Positions 8,806 through 17,393 of a stretch of DNA of 64,000 nt are shown here, one piece after another. The stretch is taken from NCBI RefSeq assembly GCF_938028825.1, contig NZ_CALIZP010000018.1, positions 1 through 64,000 on the forward strand, in the 5' to 3' direction. A model generated the notes under the pieces. It worked only from the letters and a program-made list of their open reading frames with translations. It was not told the origin of the DNA and searched no databases. The translations under genes were made by a program, and so were the position numbers. The first letter of the stretch is position 1. Each line of letters begins with the position of its first letter. The DNA comes from an uncultured Cardiobacterium sp. GTDB taxonomy: Bacteria; Pseudomonadota; Gammaproteobacteria; Cardiobacteriales; Cardiobacteriaceae.

Positions 8806-9708
8806 ATGAACACGCGCGCCGGACACATCGCCGTCGTCGGCCGTCCCAACGTCGGCAAATCCACCCTCATCAACCACCTCATCGGCCAGAAAATCGCTAT
8901 CACCAGCCGCAAACCGCAAACCACGCGGCACGCCCTGCTCGGCATCCACACCAGCGGCGACAACCAGCTTATCTTCGTCGATACCCCCGGCATTCACCAG
9001 AAACGCGACAAAGCCATCAACCGCCACATGAACCGCACTGCCTGGCAAAGCATGGACTACGTTGACCTTATCCTGCACGTCAGCGAAGCGGGGAACTGGA
9101 CGGACGAAGACGACCGCATCGCCGACGCCCTGCAAAAACAGGACAAACCTGCGTTGCAAATCCTCAACAAAATCGACCGTCTGCGCGACAAAAGCGCGCT
9201 GATGCCCGAACTTGCCCGCATCCATGAACGCGGCAACTGGCAGGCCATCATCCCCGTCTCCGCCCTGCACGAACAAAATCTCGCCGATCTCGAAAAAACG
9301 CTCATCCCGCTCCTGCCCGAACAGCCGTGGATCTACCCCGAAGACCACATCACCACGGCGGGGATGCGCTTCATGGCGGCGGAAATCATCCGCGAAAAAA
9401 TCTTCCGTTACCTGCACCAGGAAATCCCCTACGCCCTCGGCGTCATCATCGACCAATACCAAGAAAACGAACGCCTGGTGGACATTGACGCCACCATCCT
9501 TGTCGAACGCGCCAGCCAGAAAGGCATCGTCATCGGCAAAGGCGGCCAGACCCTGCGCCTCATCGGCCAGCGCGCGCGCGAAGAACTCGAACAAATGCTG
9601 GAAAAAAAAGTGATGCTGCGCAACCACGTCAAAGTCAAAGACAACTGGCGCGACAACGACGCCATCGTGCACAGCATGGGCAGCGGCAGCGGCACGGAAG
9701 ACAACTAA
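8806..9708 (+). CDS. era: GTPase Era
   Basis: 300 residues, normal for Era. Ras-like GTPase that binds the 3' end of 16S rRNA and is needed for small-subunit maturation. G1 is GRPNVGKST at 12-20, followed by DTPGIHQK (G3) and NKIDRL (G4). The C-terminal KH RNA-binding domain is visible as KGIVIGKGGQTLRLIGQRAR. A CAGGAAAC ribosome site precedes ATG 8806. It follows a 152-base gap with hairpins after the secreted-protein gene, so it may have partly separate expression from rnc. Confidence 0.96.
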   Translation: MNTRAGHIAVVGRPNVGKSTLINHLIGQKIAITSRKPQTTRHALLGIHTSGDNQLIFVDTPGIHQKRDKAINRHMNRTAWQSMDYVDLILHVSEAGNWTDEDDRIADALQKQDKPALQILNKIDRLRDKSALMPELARIHERGNWQAIIPVSALHEQNLADLEKTLIPLLPEQPWIYPEDHITTAGMRFMAAEIIREKIFRYLHQEIPYALGVIIDQYQENERLVDIDATILVERASQKGIVIGKGGQTLRLIGQRAREELEQMLEKKVMLRNHVKVKDNWRDNDAIVHSMGSGSGTEDN

Positions 9709-9710
9709 AC

Positions 9711-9836
9711 ACCGCCGACAAAAAACCGGCGCTGCGGCTGCAAGGGTTGCTGGCGCGGCTGGATGCGCCGCAGCGGCAGTTGTTATTGCAGGCGGTCGAG
9801 TTGTTGGTGGCGATGGCTTCCGGCGGGGAGGGGTGA
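9711..9836 (+). pseudogene. 41-codon remnant of a helical protein C-terminus
   Basis: Directly after era an open frame without a start reads as Leu-rich amphipathic helix (LRLQGLLARLDAPQRQLLLQ...) and ends at TGA 9834-9836. It resembles the tail of a regulator-type protein, but it is too short to name. It could be a deletion remnant or chance. Confidence 0.3.
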
Positions 9837-9913
9837 TTTGTTGCTGTCGTCTATTCACAAAAATCCACAGCACAATCCCCGGATAAACCACAATGATACT
9901 GCGGAAAAGGGCT

Positions 9914-9919
9914 TATAAT
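9914..9919 (+). promoter_or_regulatory. -10 box upstream of the 117-residue protein gene
   Basis: Perfect TATAAT 37 bases before ATG 9957. No convincing -35 hexamer. Confidence 0.45.
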
Positions 9920-9956
9920 TCACAGGTCTTAACCCCGTGTGTCAACAGGAGTCATC

Positions 9957-10310
9957 ATGAAGCATCTGGCCGATTATCTGAAAACCGTCACCAGTACAGC
10001 CGTTTATGAGAAGCAGGAGTTGTTCGGCAAGATTGGCAATCTGCTCAGTTCCAACGCGGCGCTGATTACCGTGTTGTCGCTGATCAACAAGTGCCCGCGT
10101 CCGAAAATCATCGCTTATTCTGCCGCCACGCTCACACCGCGTGCTTATAGCGGCATGGTGGAGCGGGTGGAGGAGGCCATCCGCCACAATTCGCCGATTC
10201 AGCAGTCCATTCACCGCGATGTTTATATTGCCGAGAAGGGCGATGTGGACTGGCTGATGATTATTCAGGAAGGCGAAGGCGAAGCGGCGAAATATTGGGT
10301 GTTTTATTGA
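9957..10310 (+). CDS. hypothetical 117-residue cytoplasmic protein
   Basis: Not recognised. I prefer ATG 9957 to the in-frame GTG at 9939 because an AGGAG ribosome site lies 8 bases before it. The product has no signal peptide or membrane segment and reads as a small mixed alpha/beta protein, ending in DWLMIIQEGEGEAAKYWVFY. It is a single-gene unit: its own TATAAT upstream and a strong terminator three bases after its stop. Flanks are era on one side and a convergent periplasmic protein on the other. Confidence 0.7.
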   Translation: MKHLADYLKTVTSTAVYEKQELFGKIGNLLSSNAALITVLSLINKCPRPKIIAYSAATLTPRAYSGMVERVEEAIRHNSPIQQSIHRDVYIAEKGDVDWLMIIQEGEGEAAKYWVFY

Positions 10311-10312
10311 TA

Positions 10313-10338
10313 AAAAAGCCCCGTAAGGGGCTTTTTTG
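10313..10338. terminator. bidirectional rho-independent terminator
   Basis: AAAAAAGCCCC - GTAA - GGGGCTTTTTT, perfect 11-base arms. It serves the gene ending at 10310 on the plus strand and the convergent gene ending at 10356 on the minus strand. Confidence 0.9.
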
Positions 10339-10355
10339 GGGAGGTCATGCAGCGG

Positions 10356-10919
10356 TTATTCCAGGCGGAACATTTTGCTGCCGCTTTGCCGCAAGCCGTC
10401 GAGGGTCTGCAACTGCGCCTTGGCGGCGTCGTAATCGCCCGCTTCGACATGGCCGCGCAGCACGGCTATCGCCTGGCGGAATTGCGCCAGTTCGTCCACA
10501 TAGGCTTGCTGCCGGCTGTTCGGCACGTCGCGGCCGAGCCCCAGCACTTGCGCTTGGTCGGCGTAGGCGGAGAGGAGATGCAGCGGTTCGGCCATTTCTT
10601 CTACGGTTTTCGCCTGTTGCAGGGCGCGGAAGTTTTTGTTGAGCAGTTTCATGGTCTGCTGCGCGTTGGCATCATCGTATTTTTGCGGCGCAGGCAGTTT
10701 GTCGGTGGCGACGGCTTCCTGTACGTCAGTAACCGGCGCGGCGGTTTCCTGCGTGGTGGTGGCGCTTTCCCCCACGCCGACGGTGCGGCTGGTCGTTACC
10801 GTCGATGTGGTCGTCACTTTCGAGGGCGGGGTCGGCTCGGCCATGTCCACGGCGTTGTCGTTAAAGGCCAGCGCGGGCGCGCCGAGGGCGAGTAACAGTG
10901 GCAAAAATGTTTTTTTCAT
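10356..10919 (-). CDS. hypothetical periplasmic protein
   Basis: 187 residues. A clear Sec signal peptide (MKKTFLPLLLALGAPALAF) is followed by a Thr/Ser-rich stretch around residues 35-60 and then a helical domain with repeated Gln/Leu heptad-like spacing (NAQQTMKLLNKNFRALQQAK). It looks like a small soluble periplasmic helical-bundle protein, somewhat like cytochrome b562-type bundles in size, but I see no haem ligands to support that. An AGAGGT ribosome site precedes its ATG. It is convergent with the preceding gene and shares its terminator. Function unknown. Confidence 0.7.
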   Translation of the reverse strand: MKKTFLPLLLALGAPALAFNDNAVDMAEPTPPSKVTTTSTVTTSRTVGVGESATTTQETAAPVTDVQEAVATDKLPAPQKYDDANAQQTMKLLNKNFRALQQAKTVEEMAEPLHLLSAYADQAQVLGLGRDVPNSRQQAYVDELAQFRQAIAVLRGHVEAGDYDAAKAQLQTLDGLRQSGSKMFRLE

Positions 10920-11003
10920 GTGTACCTCTCTGGTTGTCGCCTGCCGGGATGCAGACGCGGCCTATCTTAGCCCCCCGCCCTGAACGCGCGCTTAACGCCA
11001 CGT

Positions 11004-11009
11004 TATAAT
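11004..11009 (+). promoter_or_regulatory. -10 box placed for a leaderless creB-like transcript
   Basis: TATAAT ends only 6 bases before the ATG at 11016, so a transcript starting at the normal distance would begin at or within a base or two of the start codon. No Shine-Dalgarno sequence could then be present. Confidence 0.5.
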
Positions 11010-11015
11010 CCGGCC

Positions 11016-11678
11016 ATGAAACAGATTCTTTTGATTGAAGACGATCCCGCCATTGCCGACCCGCTCGCTTATGCCCTTGCCCGCGAGCACTGGCAGGTCG
11101 TCTGGCGCGACACCGGCATTGCCGCCCTCGAAGCCCTGCAACAGCAGGCGTTTGACTGCATCATTCTTGATGTCGGCCTGCCGGATACGGACGGCTTTGA
11201 ACTCTGCCGCCGCATCCGCCGCGACCGGGCGACGCCGCTGATTTTCCTCACCGCACGCAATGAAGAGGTGGACCGCATCGTCGGCCTCGAACTCGGCGCG
11301 GATGATTATTGCGGCAAGCCGTTCAGCAGCCGCGAGCTGATTTCGCGCATCAAGGCGGTGTGCCGCCGCAGTGAAGGGCAGGGCAGGGCGGCTGATGTCT
11401 GGCAGGTGAACGAAGACGCGCAGACCATCAGCTACCACGGGCAGACGCTGGATCTCACCCGCTATGAATACCGCCTGCTGCGCCACCTGCTCACCCACGC
11501 CGGGCAGACGTTCGACCGCGACCGGCTCGTTAACACGCTGTGGGACCACCCTGACCATATCGACAACCGCACCGTGGACAGCCACATCAAGACGCTGCGG
11601 CAAAAACTGCGCGCCATCGCGCCGGACGCCGACCCCATCCGCACCCGGCGCGGTTACGGCTACGTGCTGGAACGCTGA
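11016..11678 (+). CDS. creB: OmpR-family response regulator, CreB-like
   Basis: 220 residues. Receiver domain 1-115 with acidic pocket E8-D9-D10, phosphoacceptor D52 in ILDVGLPD, T79 and K101. A winged-helix DNA-binding domain follows (TRYEYRLLRHLL ... RTVDSHIKTLRQKL ... RRGYGYVLER). The sequence pattern IILDVGLPDTDGFELCR and LTARNEEVDRIVGLELGADDY is closest in my memory to E. coli CreB, which with sensor CreC responds to carbon state and beta-lactam stress. No histidine kinase gene lies next to it: upstream is a divergent periplasmic protein, downstream a convergent DMT permease. The CDS overlaps the permease CDS tail to tail by 19 bases. Confidence 0.85.
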   Translation: MKQILLIEDDPAIADPLAYALAREHWQVVWRDTGIAALEALQQQAFDCIILDVGLPDTDGFELCRRIRRDRATPLIFLTARNEEVDRIVGLELGADDYCGKPFSSRELISRIKAVCRRSEGQGRAADVWQVNEDAQTISYHGQTLDLTRYEYRLLRHLLTHAGQTFDRDRLVNTLWDHPDHIDNRTVDSHIKTLRQKLRAIAPDADPIRTRRGYGYVLER

Positions 11679-12541
11679 AGCGAGCCGAGATAAATGGCGG
11701 CCAGCGTCAGCGCCGCCCCGCCCCACTGCACGGCGCTGATGGGTTTGTGCAGCCAGAAGTAGTCGATGATCAGCGCTGCGACCGGTTCGGAAAGCAGCAG
11801 CAGGCCGGTCAGCGACAGGGTCAGCAGCGGGATGGCATAGGCAATCAGCCCCCAGGCGAAGCACTGCATCACCGCGCCGTAGATGAACACCAGCGTGATG
11901 TCGTGCAGTGTCGTCGGGTAGAGTGCGCCCCGGTTGAAGAAGAGCGCGGGCATGATCAGCGCCAGCGCGCCGCCCAGGCTCAAAATCATCATCAGCGGGA
12001 AGAGACTGGTTTTTTCGATTTGATGCGTCTTGCGCACGCAGAGCATGGAAAGCGCCAGCAGCGCGCCTGAGGCCGTACCGCTGATAAAGCCCCACACCGC
12101 GTTGCCGTTATGCCCGAATTCGGGGCTGCCGATGAGTGCCACGCCGCCGATGGCAAGCAGCAGGCTGAGGTTTTGCAGGGCGCTTGGCCGTTCGCCGAAG
12201 CAGGCAATGCCGATGGCGGTGAGGAAGAAGATTTGCAGGCTGTTCAGGAGGGTGGAAATGCCGGGGCCGACGGCGTGGATGCTTTCGTGCCACAGGGCGA
12301 GGTCGAAGGCGAGGAAGACGCCGGAGAGCAGCGCGGTGGCGATGGCGCGGCGACTCTGCGGGAAGGCGTGATGGAAGAGGCGCGCGAGGATGTAGAAGAT
12401 GACGGCGGCGATGGCAAGCCGCCAGAAGGCGATGGCATAGGAGCCGACGGCGACGAATTTCACAATCAGGCTGCCGAGGCCGAAGATGACGCAGCCGATG
12501 AGCAGCAGCGGCGCGGCGTAGCGGGAGTGGGGAGCTTGCAT
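11660..12541 (-). CDS. EamA/DMT family permease
   Basis: 293 residues with about ten hydrophobic helices in two EamA halves, the first starting LLLIGCVIFGLGSLIVKFVAVGS and the second near residue 150. DMT-superfamily inner-membrane carriers export or import small metabolites and amino acids; substrate cannot be told from sequence. A GGAGGA ribosome site precedes ATG 12541. Its 3' end overlaps the 3' end of the CreB-like gene by 19 bases on the other strand, so antisense interference between the two is possible. Confidence 0.88.
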   Translation of the reverse strand: MQAPHSRYAAPLLLIGCVIFGLGSLIVKFVAVGSYAIAFWRLAIAAVIFYILARLFHHAFPQSRRAIATALLSGVFLAFDLALWHESIHAVGPGISTLLNSLQIFFLTAIGIACFGERPSALQNLSLLLAIGGVALIGSPEFGHNGNAVWGFISGTASGALLALSMLCVRKTHQIEKTSLFPLMMILSLGGALALIMPALFFNRGALYPTTLHDITLVFIYGAVMQCFAWGLIAYAIPLLTLSLTGLLLLSEPVAALIIDYFWLHKPISAVQWGGAALTLAAIYLGSLQRSST

Positions 12542-12638
12542 GGTTTGTCCTCCGGGGAAATCCCGTATGATGCCCGCGTTTTCGCGGCACGAGAAGCCCG
12601 CGCGAACGCCTCATTCCATTATTTTTTTAAGGATAGTC

Positions 12639-13874
12639 ATGCAAGAGACCCCCGCACGATGATGTCAACACGTCCCGCCGCCGCCTGAGCAGTATCGCCG
12701 CCGTCATCAGCTTCCGCCCGCTGCGCGCGCTGGCGGCATTGCTGCCGCTGAACGTTCTCGTGTCCGGCAAGACCGATTACCGCACCTACGATTACAGCAA
12801 GCCGATTCCCGCACATGGCTACGCATTCAGCGACTTTTCCGGCAAACTCGCGCCGCTCGATTTCAAGCGCCGCGCGCTGGCCGATGATGATGTCGCCATC
12901 GACATCCATTACTGCGGCATTTGCCACAGCGATGCGCATACCGGCCTCGGACACTGGGCGCGCGAGCAGAAAGTGCCGCAGGTTACCGGGCATGAAATCG
13001 CCGGGCTCGTGACCGCCGTCGGCAAGAACGTTACGAAATTCAAGGTGGGCGATCGCGTCGGCGTCGGCTGTTTCGTCGATTCCTGCGGCCATTGCCGCGA
13101 GTGTCGGGGCGGGCACGAGCAATATTGCGAAACACCCGGCGGCGCCGTCTTCACCTACGGCCAGCCGACCTCGGAAGCGCGCGACCCCGGCGGCTACACC
13201 CAGGGCGGTTATTCCGACGTCATCGTCGTCAAGGACCGCTTCGTTATCCGCATCCCCGATACCATGCCGCTGGCCGTCGCCGCGCCGATAATGTGCTCCG
13301 CCGTTACCGCCTATTCGCCGCTCGTCAACTGGAAAGTGGGCAAAGGCAGCAAAGTCGGCGTCGTCGGCATGGGCGGCGTCGGGCACAACGCCGTGCAACT
13401 CGCCACCGCGATGGGCGCGGATGTGACCGTCTTCACCACCTCGCCGGAAAAAATCGAAGACGCCAAACGCTTCGGTGCGCGCGAAGTCATCCTCAACTTC
13501 GACCCCGACGCCATCACCAGGCACTTCCGCCACTTCGACTTCATCCTCGCCACCGTCCCCTACCAGTTCGAAATGGACGGCGTCCTGAGCACCCTGAAAC
13601 GCTAAGGCACCCTGTGCCTTATCGGCGTCGGCGACTTTGAAAAGCCGAACCAGATTAACGTCCTGACCACTTCGCTCAACCGCGTCAATTTCAGCGGTTC
13701 GCTGGTCGGCTCGGTCAAGGAAATGCAGGAAGTCATCGACTACTGCGCCGCCAACAACATCCAGGCCGCTATCGAACTCGTCAAACCCGAAGACATCGGT
13801 CAACGCTGGCAGGACGTGATTGCCAAAAAGCCCGCTACCGCTACGTCATCGACATGGGCAAAGGCGCGGCCTGA
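12639..13874 (+). pseudogene. exported zinc alcohol dehydrogenase, inactivated by three lesions
   Basis: Zinc-dependent medium-chain dehydrogenase: IHYCGICHSDAHTG carries the catalytic-zinc cysteine, GHEIAGLV the catalytic histidine, and a four-cysteine structural-zinc lobe follows (CGHCRECRGGHEQYC). The nucleotide-binding site reads VGVVGMGGVGHNAVQL. ATG 12639 has an AAGGA site upstream and begins a frame that, after removing one C from the C5 tract 12649-12653, runs into NTSRRRLSS and a hydrophobic stretch, i.e. a twin-arginine signal peptide. The second lesion is TAA at 13603-13605, in frame after LKR, with homology continuing (GTLCLIGVGDFEKPN). The third is loss of one A in the A5 tract 13825-13829, after which the natural ending RYRYVIDMGKGAA is recovered and stops at 13872-13874. 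The longest intact frame is 12739-13605. Confidence 0.85.
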
Positions 13875-13950
13875 AGCCGGCCCGCATGAAGCGGGCGGGC
13901 AGGGCGGGAAAGGCCTGCCCATCCCCCTCTCCCCGACAAAGAAACACACT

Positions 13951-14678
13951 ATGAAACAAACCCTCTTTTTCGCTGGCGCCGGCGGCGTCATCGGTCTGCC
14001 CTGTGCAAACTGCTGCTGGATGCAGGCCACATCGTGTACGGCACCACCCGCAGTGCCGACAAAGCCGGGCGCCTCGCCGCCCTCGGCGTCAAACCCGTCA
14101 TCGTGGACGTCTTCGACGCCGGACGTCTGGAAGCCGCCGTTGCCGCCGCCAAACCCGACACCGTGCTGCACCAGCTCACCGACCTGCCCGACGGCCTGAA
14201 TCCCGCCGAAATGGAAGCCGCCCTCGTGCGCAACGCCCGCATCCGCGACGAAGGCACGCGCAACCTCGTCCGCGCCGCCCGGGCGGCGGGCGTCAAAAAA
14301 ATCATTGCGCAGAGCATCGCCTTCGTTTATGCGGCGGGCAACGAACCGCATGACGAAACCGCGCCGCTGCTGGATTTCACCGATCCCGCCTACGGCGAAA
14401 CCGCCCGCGCCGTGCACAGCCTCGAAACCCGGGTGCTGGCAGGCGGCAACCCCGGCATCATCCTGCGTTACGGCATGCTCTACGGCGGTGCCTCCGGTAT
14501 CGCGGCCGTGCCGCCCGGCCTGCCGCCGCTGCACACAGACGCCGCCGCCTACGCTGCCCTGCTGGCGCTGGACGGCACGGTAAGCGGCATCTACAACGTC
14601 GCCGAAGCCTGCCCGCAGGTGAAGAGCGACAAATTCCGCCGCGATTTCCCGGCCTGGCGGGATGATTTCCGCCTGTAA
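13951..14678 (+). pseudogene. NAD(P)-dependent epimerase/dehydratase-like gene, frameshifted
   Basis: ATG 13951 opens MKQTLFFAGAGGVIG, a Rossmann GxGGxxG nucleotide site, but the frame is lost near 13995-13997. One missing base there would restore ...ALCKLLLDAGHIVYGTTRSADKAGRL, which continues uninterrupted to TAA at 14676-14678. The body resembles extended SDR epimerases of the atypical type, with VLHQLTDLPDGLN and the segment QSIAFVYAAGN; family level only. It lies 76 bases after the broken alcohol dehydrogenase, so the two probably formed one oxidoreductase operon that is decaying. The piece from 14034 could still be translated from a GTG but would lack the nucleotide-binding site. Confidence 0.8.
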
Positions 14679-14693
14679 CGCATTTTCCTGAAC

Positions 14694-14717
14694 AAAAAAC
14701 GGCCCGCAAGGGCCGTT
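14694..14717 (-). terminator. rho-independent terminator after the pyrD unit
   Basis: On the minus strand AACGGCCC - TTGC - GGGCCGTT is followed by Ts (plus-strand A run 14694-14699). It lies 12 bases past the stop proposed for the minus-strand reading frame at 14729. Confidence 0.85.
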
Positions 14718-14728
14718 GCTGTTTGCGG

Positions 14729-15045
14729 TCATCCATCAGCCCCGCAAGGCGGGTTCTCTTCTTCATATTGCCCTTCATGAAAGTAGGCGTAAGCGGCGGC
14801 TTCCAGGTCGCCGTCTCCCTCAGCAGGTTATCTGCTTCGTCGTAGAGCCGGTAGGTTTGCTGTTCGGCATCGCCAATGGGGCAGCTGCCGTCCAGCCCCG
14901 GCAGGAGGGTGTAGTAGGCATCGGTCAGCAGCAGGGATACGGCTTCTTTGCGGAGCGCGGTTTGCCTGTCGTCCAGGCGGAGGGCGCGAATTTTGGCATT
15001 CACTGCGCTGGGGCAGGGGCCCTCGGCGAAGGTTTCCTGCGTCAT
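14729..15045 (-). pseudogene. small cysteine-containing protein gene downstream of pyrD, probably frameshifted
   Basis: From ATG 15045 the frame reads MTQETFAEGPCPSAVNAKIR and stays protein-like to about 14815. In that frame it then runs on through the terminator into antisense sequence of the epimerase gene, which is implausible. A one-base shift at about 14815 recovers DGDLEAAAYAYFHEGQYEEE and a TGA at 14729-14731, just before the terminator. I therefore read it as a gene with a single-base deletion. The size and cysteines recall LprI-like or DUF1311 proteins, but no signal peptide is seen; upstream codons are in frame back to the pyrD stop, so the true start may be lost. Family not assigned. 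Confidence 0.5.
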
Positions 15046-15102
15046 GCGCTGTTTTTCGAGGTAGCAATAGCGGGCGAAGTCGGCGGCGTTTATGGGCGTC
15101 TT

Positions 15103-16104
15103 TTAACCGAGTTGGCGCAGGCAGTCGCGGATAAGCTGCGGGCCGTGGTAGATAAGGCCGGTGTAGATTTGCACGAGGTCAGCGCCGGCATCGAGTTTGG
15201 CCTGCATATCGGCGGCGTTCATCACCCCGCCGGCGGCGATGAGTGGGATTTCCGGCAGGCGGGCGCGGATTTTGGTGAGGATGGCGGTGGATTTGGCGGT
15301 GAGCGGCGCACCGGACAGCCCTCCTTGTTCGCTGCCGTGCGGGTGGCTGGCGACGGTGCTTTTGTCGAGGGTGGTGTTGGTAGCGATGATGCCATCGATG
15401 CCGCAGGCGGCGATGGTGTCGAGCAGGTCGTTGAGCGCGTCGTCATCGAGGTCGGGGGCGATTTTGACGACGATGGGGACGTGTTTTTGTGTGGATGCGG
15501 CAAGGCGCTGTTGTTCACTCTTGATGCCTGTCAGCAGGGTACGCAGGGCAGCGCCGTGTTGCAGGTCGCGCAGGCCGGCGGTGTTCGGCGAGGAGATGTT
15601 GATGGCGAGGTAGTCGGCATGTGCCCAGGCTTTCTGGATGCCGATGAGGTAGTCAGAGAGCGCCTGTTCGTTCGGGGTGTTTTTGTTTTTGCCGAGGTTG
15701 ATGCCGAGGATGGCACGTGGACGCGGCGTGGCGGTAACGCGCGCGATGAGGGCGTCGATACCGTCGTTGTTGAAACCCATGCGGTTGATGATGGCCTGAT
15801 GTTCGGGCAGGCGGTAGAGGCGTGGGCGGTCATTGCCCGGCTGTGGGCGCGGGGTGACGGTGCCGATTTCGATGAAGCCGAGGCCGGCGCGGTCAAAGGC
15901 GCTGATGGCGACGCCGTTTTTATCCAGCCCGGCGGCGAGACCGAGGCGGTTCGGGAAGGTCAGCCCCAGCAGTTCGACAGGCTGGCCGCCTTGTCCTTTC
16001 GGCATGATGGTCGGGAAGCGGGCAAGCGCGGCGAGGGTGAGGTCGTGCGCTTTTTCGGGGTCGAGGCGGAAGAGGAGCGGGCGGGCGAGGTGGTAGGGGT
16101 TCAT
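15103..16104 (-). CDS. pyrD: dihydroorotate dehydrogenase (quinone), class 2
   Basis: 333 residues (E. coli 336). Oxidises dihydroorotate to orotate with FMN and passes electrons to membrane quinone; fourth step of pyrimidine synthesis. Family blocks: GLAAGLDKNG, IGTVTPRPQPGNDRPR, INRMGFNN, LGINLGKNKNTP, NISSPNTAGLR with the catalytic serine of class 2 enzymes, IIATNTTL and GGLSGAPL. The amphipathic N-terminal part that docks to the membrane is present. An AGGAAA ribosome site precedes ATG 16104. The small broken gene at 14729 follows in the same transcription unit. Confidence 0.96.
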   Translation of the reverse strand: MNPYHLARPLLFRLDPEKAHDLTLAALARFPTIMPKGQGGQPVELLGLTFPNRLGLAAGLDKNGVAISAFDRAGLGFIEIGTVTPRPQPGNDRPRLYRLPEHQAIINRMGFNNDGIDALIARVTATPRPRAILGINLGKNKNTPNEQALSDYLIGIQKAWAHADYLAINISSPNTAGLRDLQHGAALRTLLTGIKSEQQRLAASTQKHVPIVVKIAPDLDDDALNDLLDTIAACGIDGIIATNTTLDKSTVASHPHGSEQGGLSGAPLTAKSTAILTKIRARLPEIPLIAAGGVMNAADMQAKLDAGADLVQIYTGLIYHGPQLIRDCLRQLG

Positions 16105-16235
16105 GAGGTTTCCTGTGTGGATGATGCCGCCCGGGGACGGATGCGGTAGCGTTCAGGCGGCGTGGTTGCCGGGTTTTGCCGCCGGGGCATGGGGCGGCAT
16201 GTTTTGGCAAGCGGAGAAATCTCTACTCTGCAAAG

Positions 16236-16274
16236 GGAAGCCTCTTCCCTCGCAAGCGGGGGAAGGGGGCTTTA
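16236..16274. repeat. REP-like imperfect palindrome
   Basis: AAGCC-TTCCC ... GGGAA-GGCTT arms around a CGCAAGCG centre, between serC and pyrD. Same general style (C-rich arm, GC-AA-GC centre) as the elements at 59246 and 62581. Confidence 0.55.
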
Positions 16275-16284
16275 TCTTTTATCT

Positions 16285-17361
16285 TTACGCGTTCTTCTCC
16301 GCGAAGGTTTGCATGTAGCCGATGAGCGCCCGCACGCCTTCGATGGGCATGGCGTTGTAGAGGCTGGCGCGCAGGCCGCCGAGCAGTTTGTGGCCTTTCA
16401 GCCCGGCGAAGCCTTGTGCTTCGGCTTCTTGCCAGAAGCGGGTGTCGAGTTCGGGCGAGGGTGTGCGGAAGGTCACGTTGGTGCGCGAGCGGCAGGCGGG
16501 CGGTATGTCGTTGCGGTAGTAGCCGCTTTGGTCGATATAGGCGTAAAGCAGGCCGGATTTGGCGATGCTTTCCGCTTCAAAGTGGGCGATGCCGCCACTA
16601 TCTTTAATCCAGTGCAGGACTTTGTTCAGCATGTAGATTTGCCAGGTCGGCGGGGTATTGAACAGGCTGTTCGCCGCCGCATGCGCCGCGTAGGTGAGGA
16701 ATTTGGGTACACGCGGGTGGTCTTTGATGAGGTCGCGGCGGACGAAAACGAGGGCGAGACCTGCCGGGGCGAGGTTTTTCTGCACGCCGCCATAGACGAT
16801 GGCGCAGCGCTCCCAAGGGATGGCGCGGGTGTAGTAGTCGGAGGAGGCGTCGATAACCAGCGGCACGGTGGCGGTCGGGTAGTCGCGGTATTGCACGCCG
16901 CTGATGGTTTCGTTGCTGGTGAGGTAGAGGTAGCGGCAATCGGCGGGCAGCGGCGGCAGGGCATCCGGCAGGGTGGTGAAACCGTTCGCGCGCCCCGTCC
17001 AGATTTCGCGGGCATCGCCAACACGCTGCGCTTCTTTCAGTGCTTTTTCCGCCCAGATGCCGCTGTTGATGTAGGCGGCGCAGCCGCCGTCGGCGAGCAG
17101 GTTGAGCGGGATCATGTCGAATTGTTGGTGCGCGCCGCCGGGCAGTAACAACGGCTGGAAGTCGGCGGGCGCAGCGATGAGTTCTTGCGCGAGCGCCAGG
17201 GTTTCTTCGTGCACGGCTTCGAAACGTTTGCTGCGGTGGCTGATTTCCAGCACGGACATGCCGCAGCCCTGGAAGTCGAGCAGTTCGGCCTGGGCGGCTT
17301 CGAGGACGGCCAGCGGCAGGGTGCAGGGTCCGGCGGTGAAGTTGTAGATGCGGTGGGTCAT
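16285..17361 (-). CDS. serC: phosphoserine aminotransferase
   Basis: 358 residues (E. coli 362). PLP enzyme converting 3-phosphohydroxypyruvate and glutamate to phosphoserine, and also used in pyridoxine synthesis. MTHRIYNFTAGPCTLP is the typical N-terminus, which fixes the start at 17361 (GAGAGG site upstream) rather than at 17439. The PLP lysine is in YGGVQKNLAPAG. Other blocks: LLLPGGAHQQFDMIPLNL and ETISGVQY. A phosphoserine-phosphatase-like gene is found far away at 58444, so the serine pathway is split. Confidence 0.96.
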   Translation of the reverse strand: MTHRIYNFTAGPCTLPLAVLEAAQAELLDFQGCGMSVLEISHRSKRFEAVHEETLALAQELIAAPADFQPLLLPGGAHQQFDMIPLNLLADGGCAAYINSGIWAEKALKEAQRVGDAREIWTGRANGFTTLPDALPPLPADCRYLYLTSNETISGVQYRDYPTATVPLVIDASSDYYTRAIPWERCAIVYGGVQKNLAPAGLALVFVRRDLIKDHPRVPKFLTYAAHAAANSLFNTPPTWQIYMLNKVLHWIKDSGGIAHFEAESIAKSGLLYAYIDQSGYYRNDIPPACRSRTNVTFRTPSPELDTRFWQEAEAQGFAGLKGHKLLGGLRASLYNAMPIEGVRALIGYMQTFAEKNA

Positions 17362-17393
17362 GGGAGCCTCTCTTTGGGTTTCGGGGGATGGAT

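Noticed and set aside
14458..15045. 195-residue protein read straight through from 15045 to 14458
   Set aside because: It would cross a strong terminator and continue antisense into another gene; a frameshift at about 14815 explains the data better.
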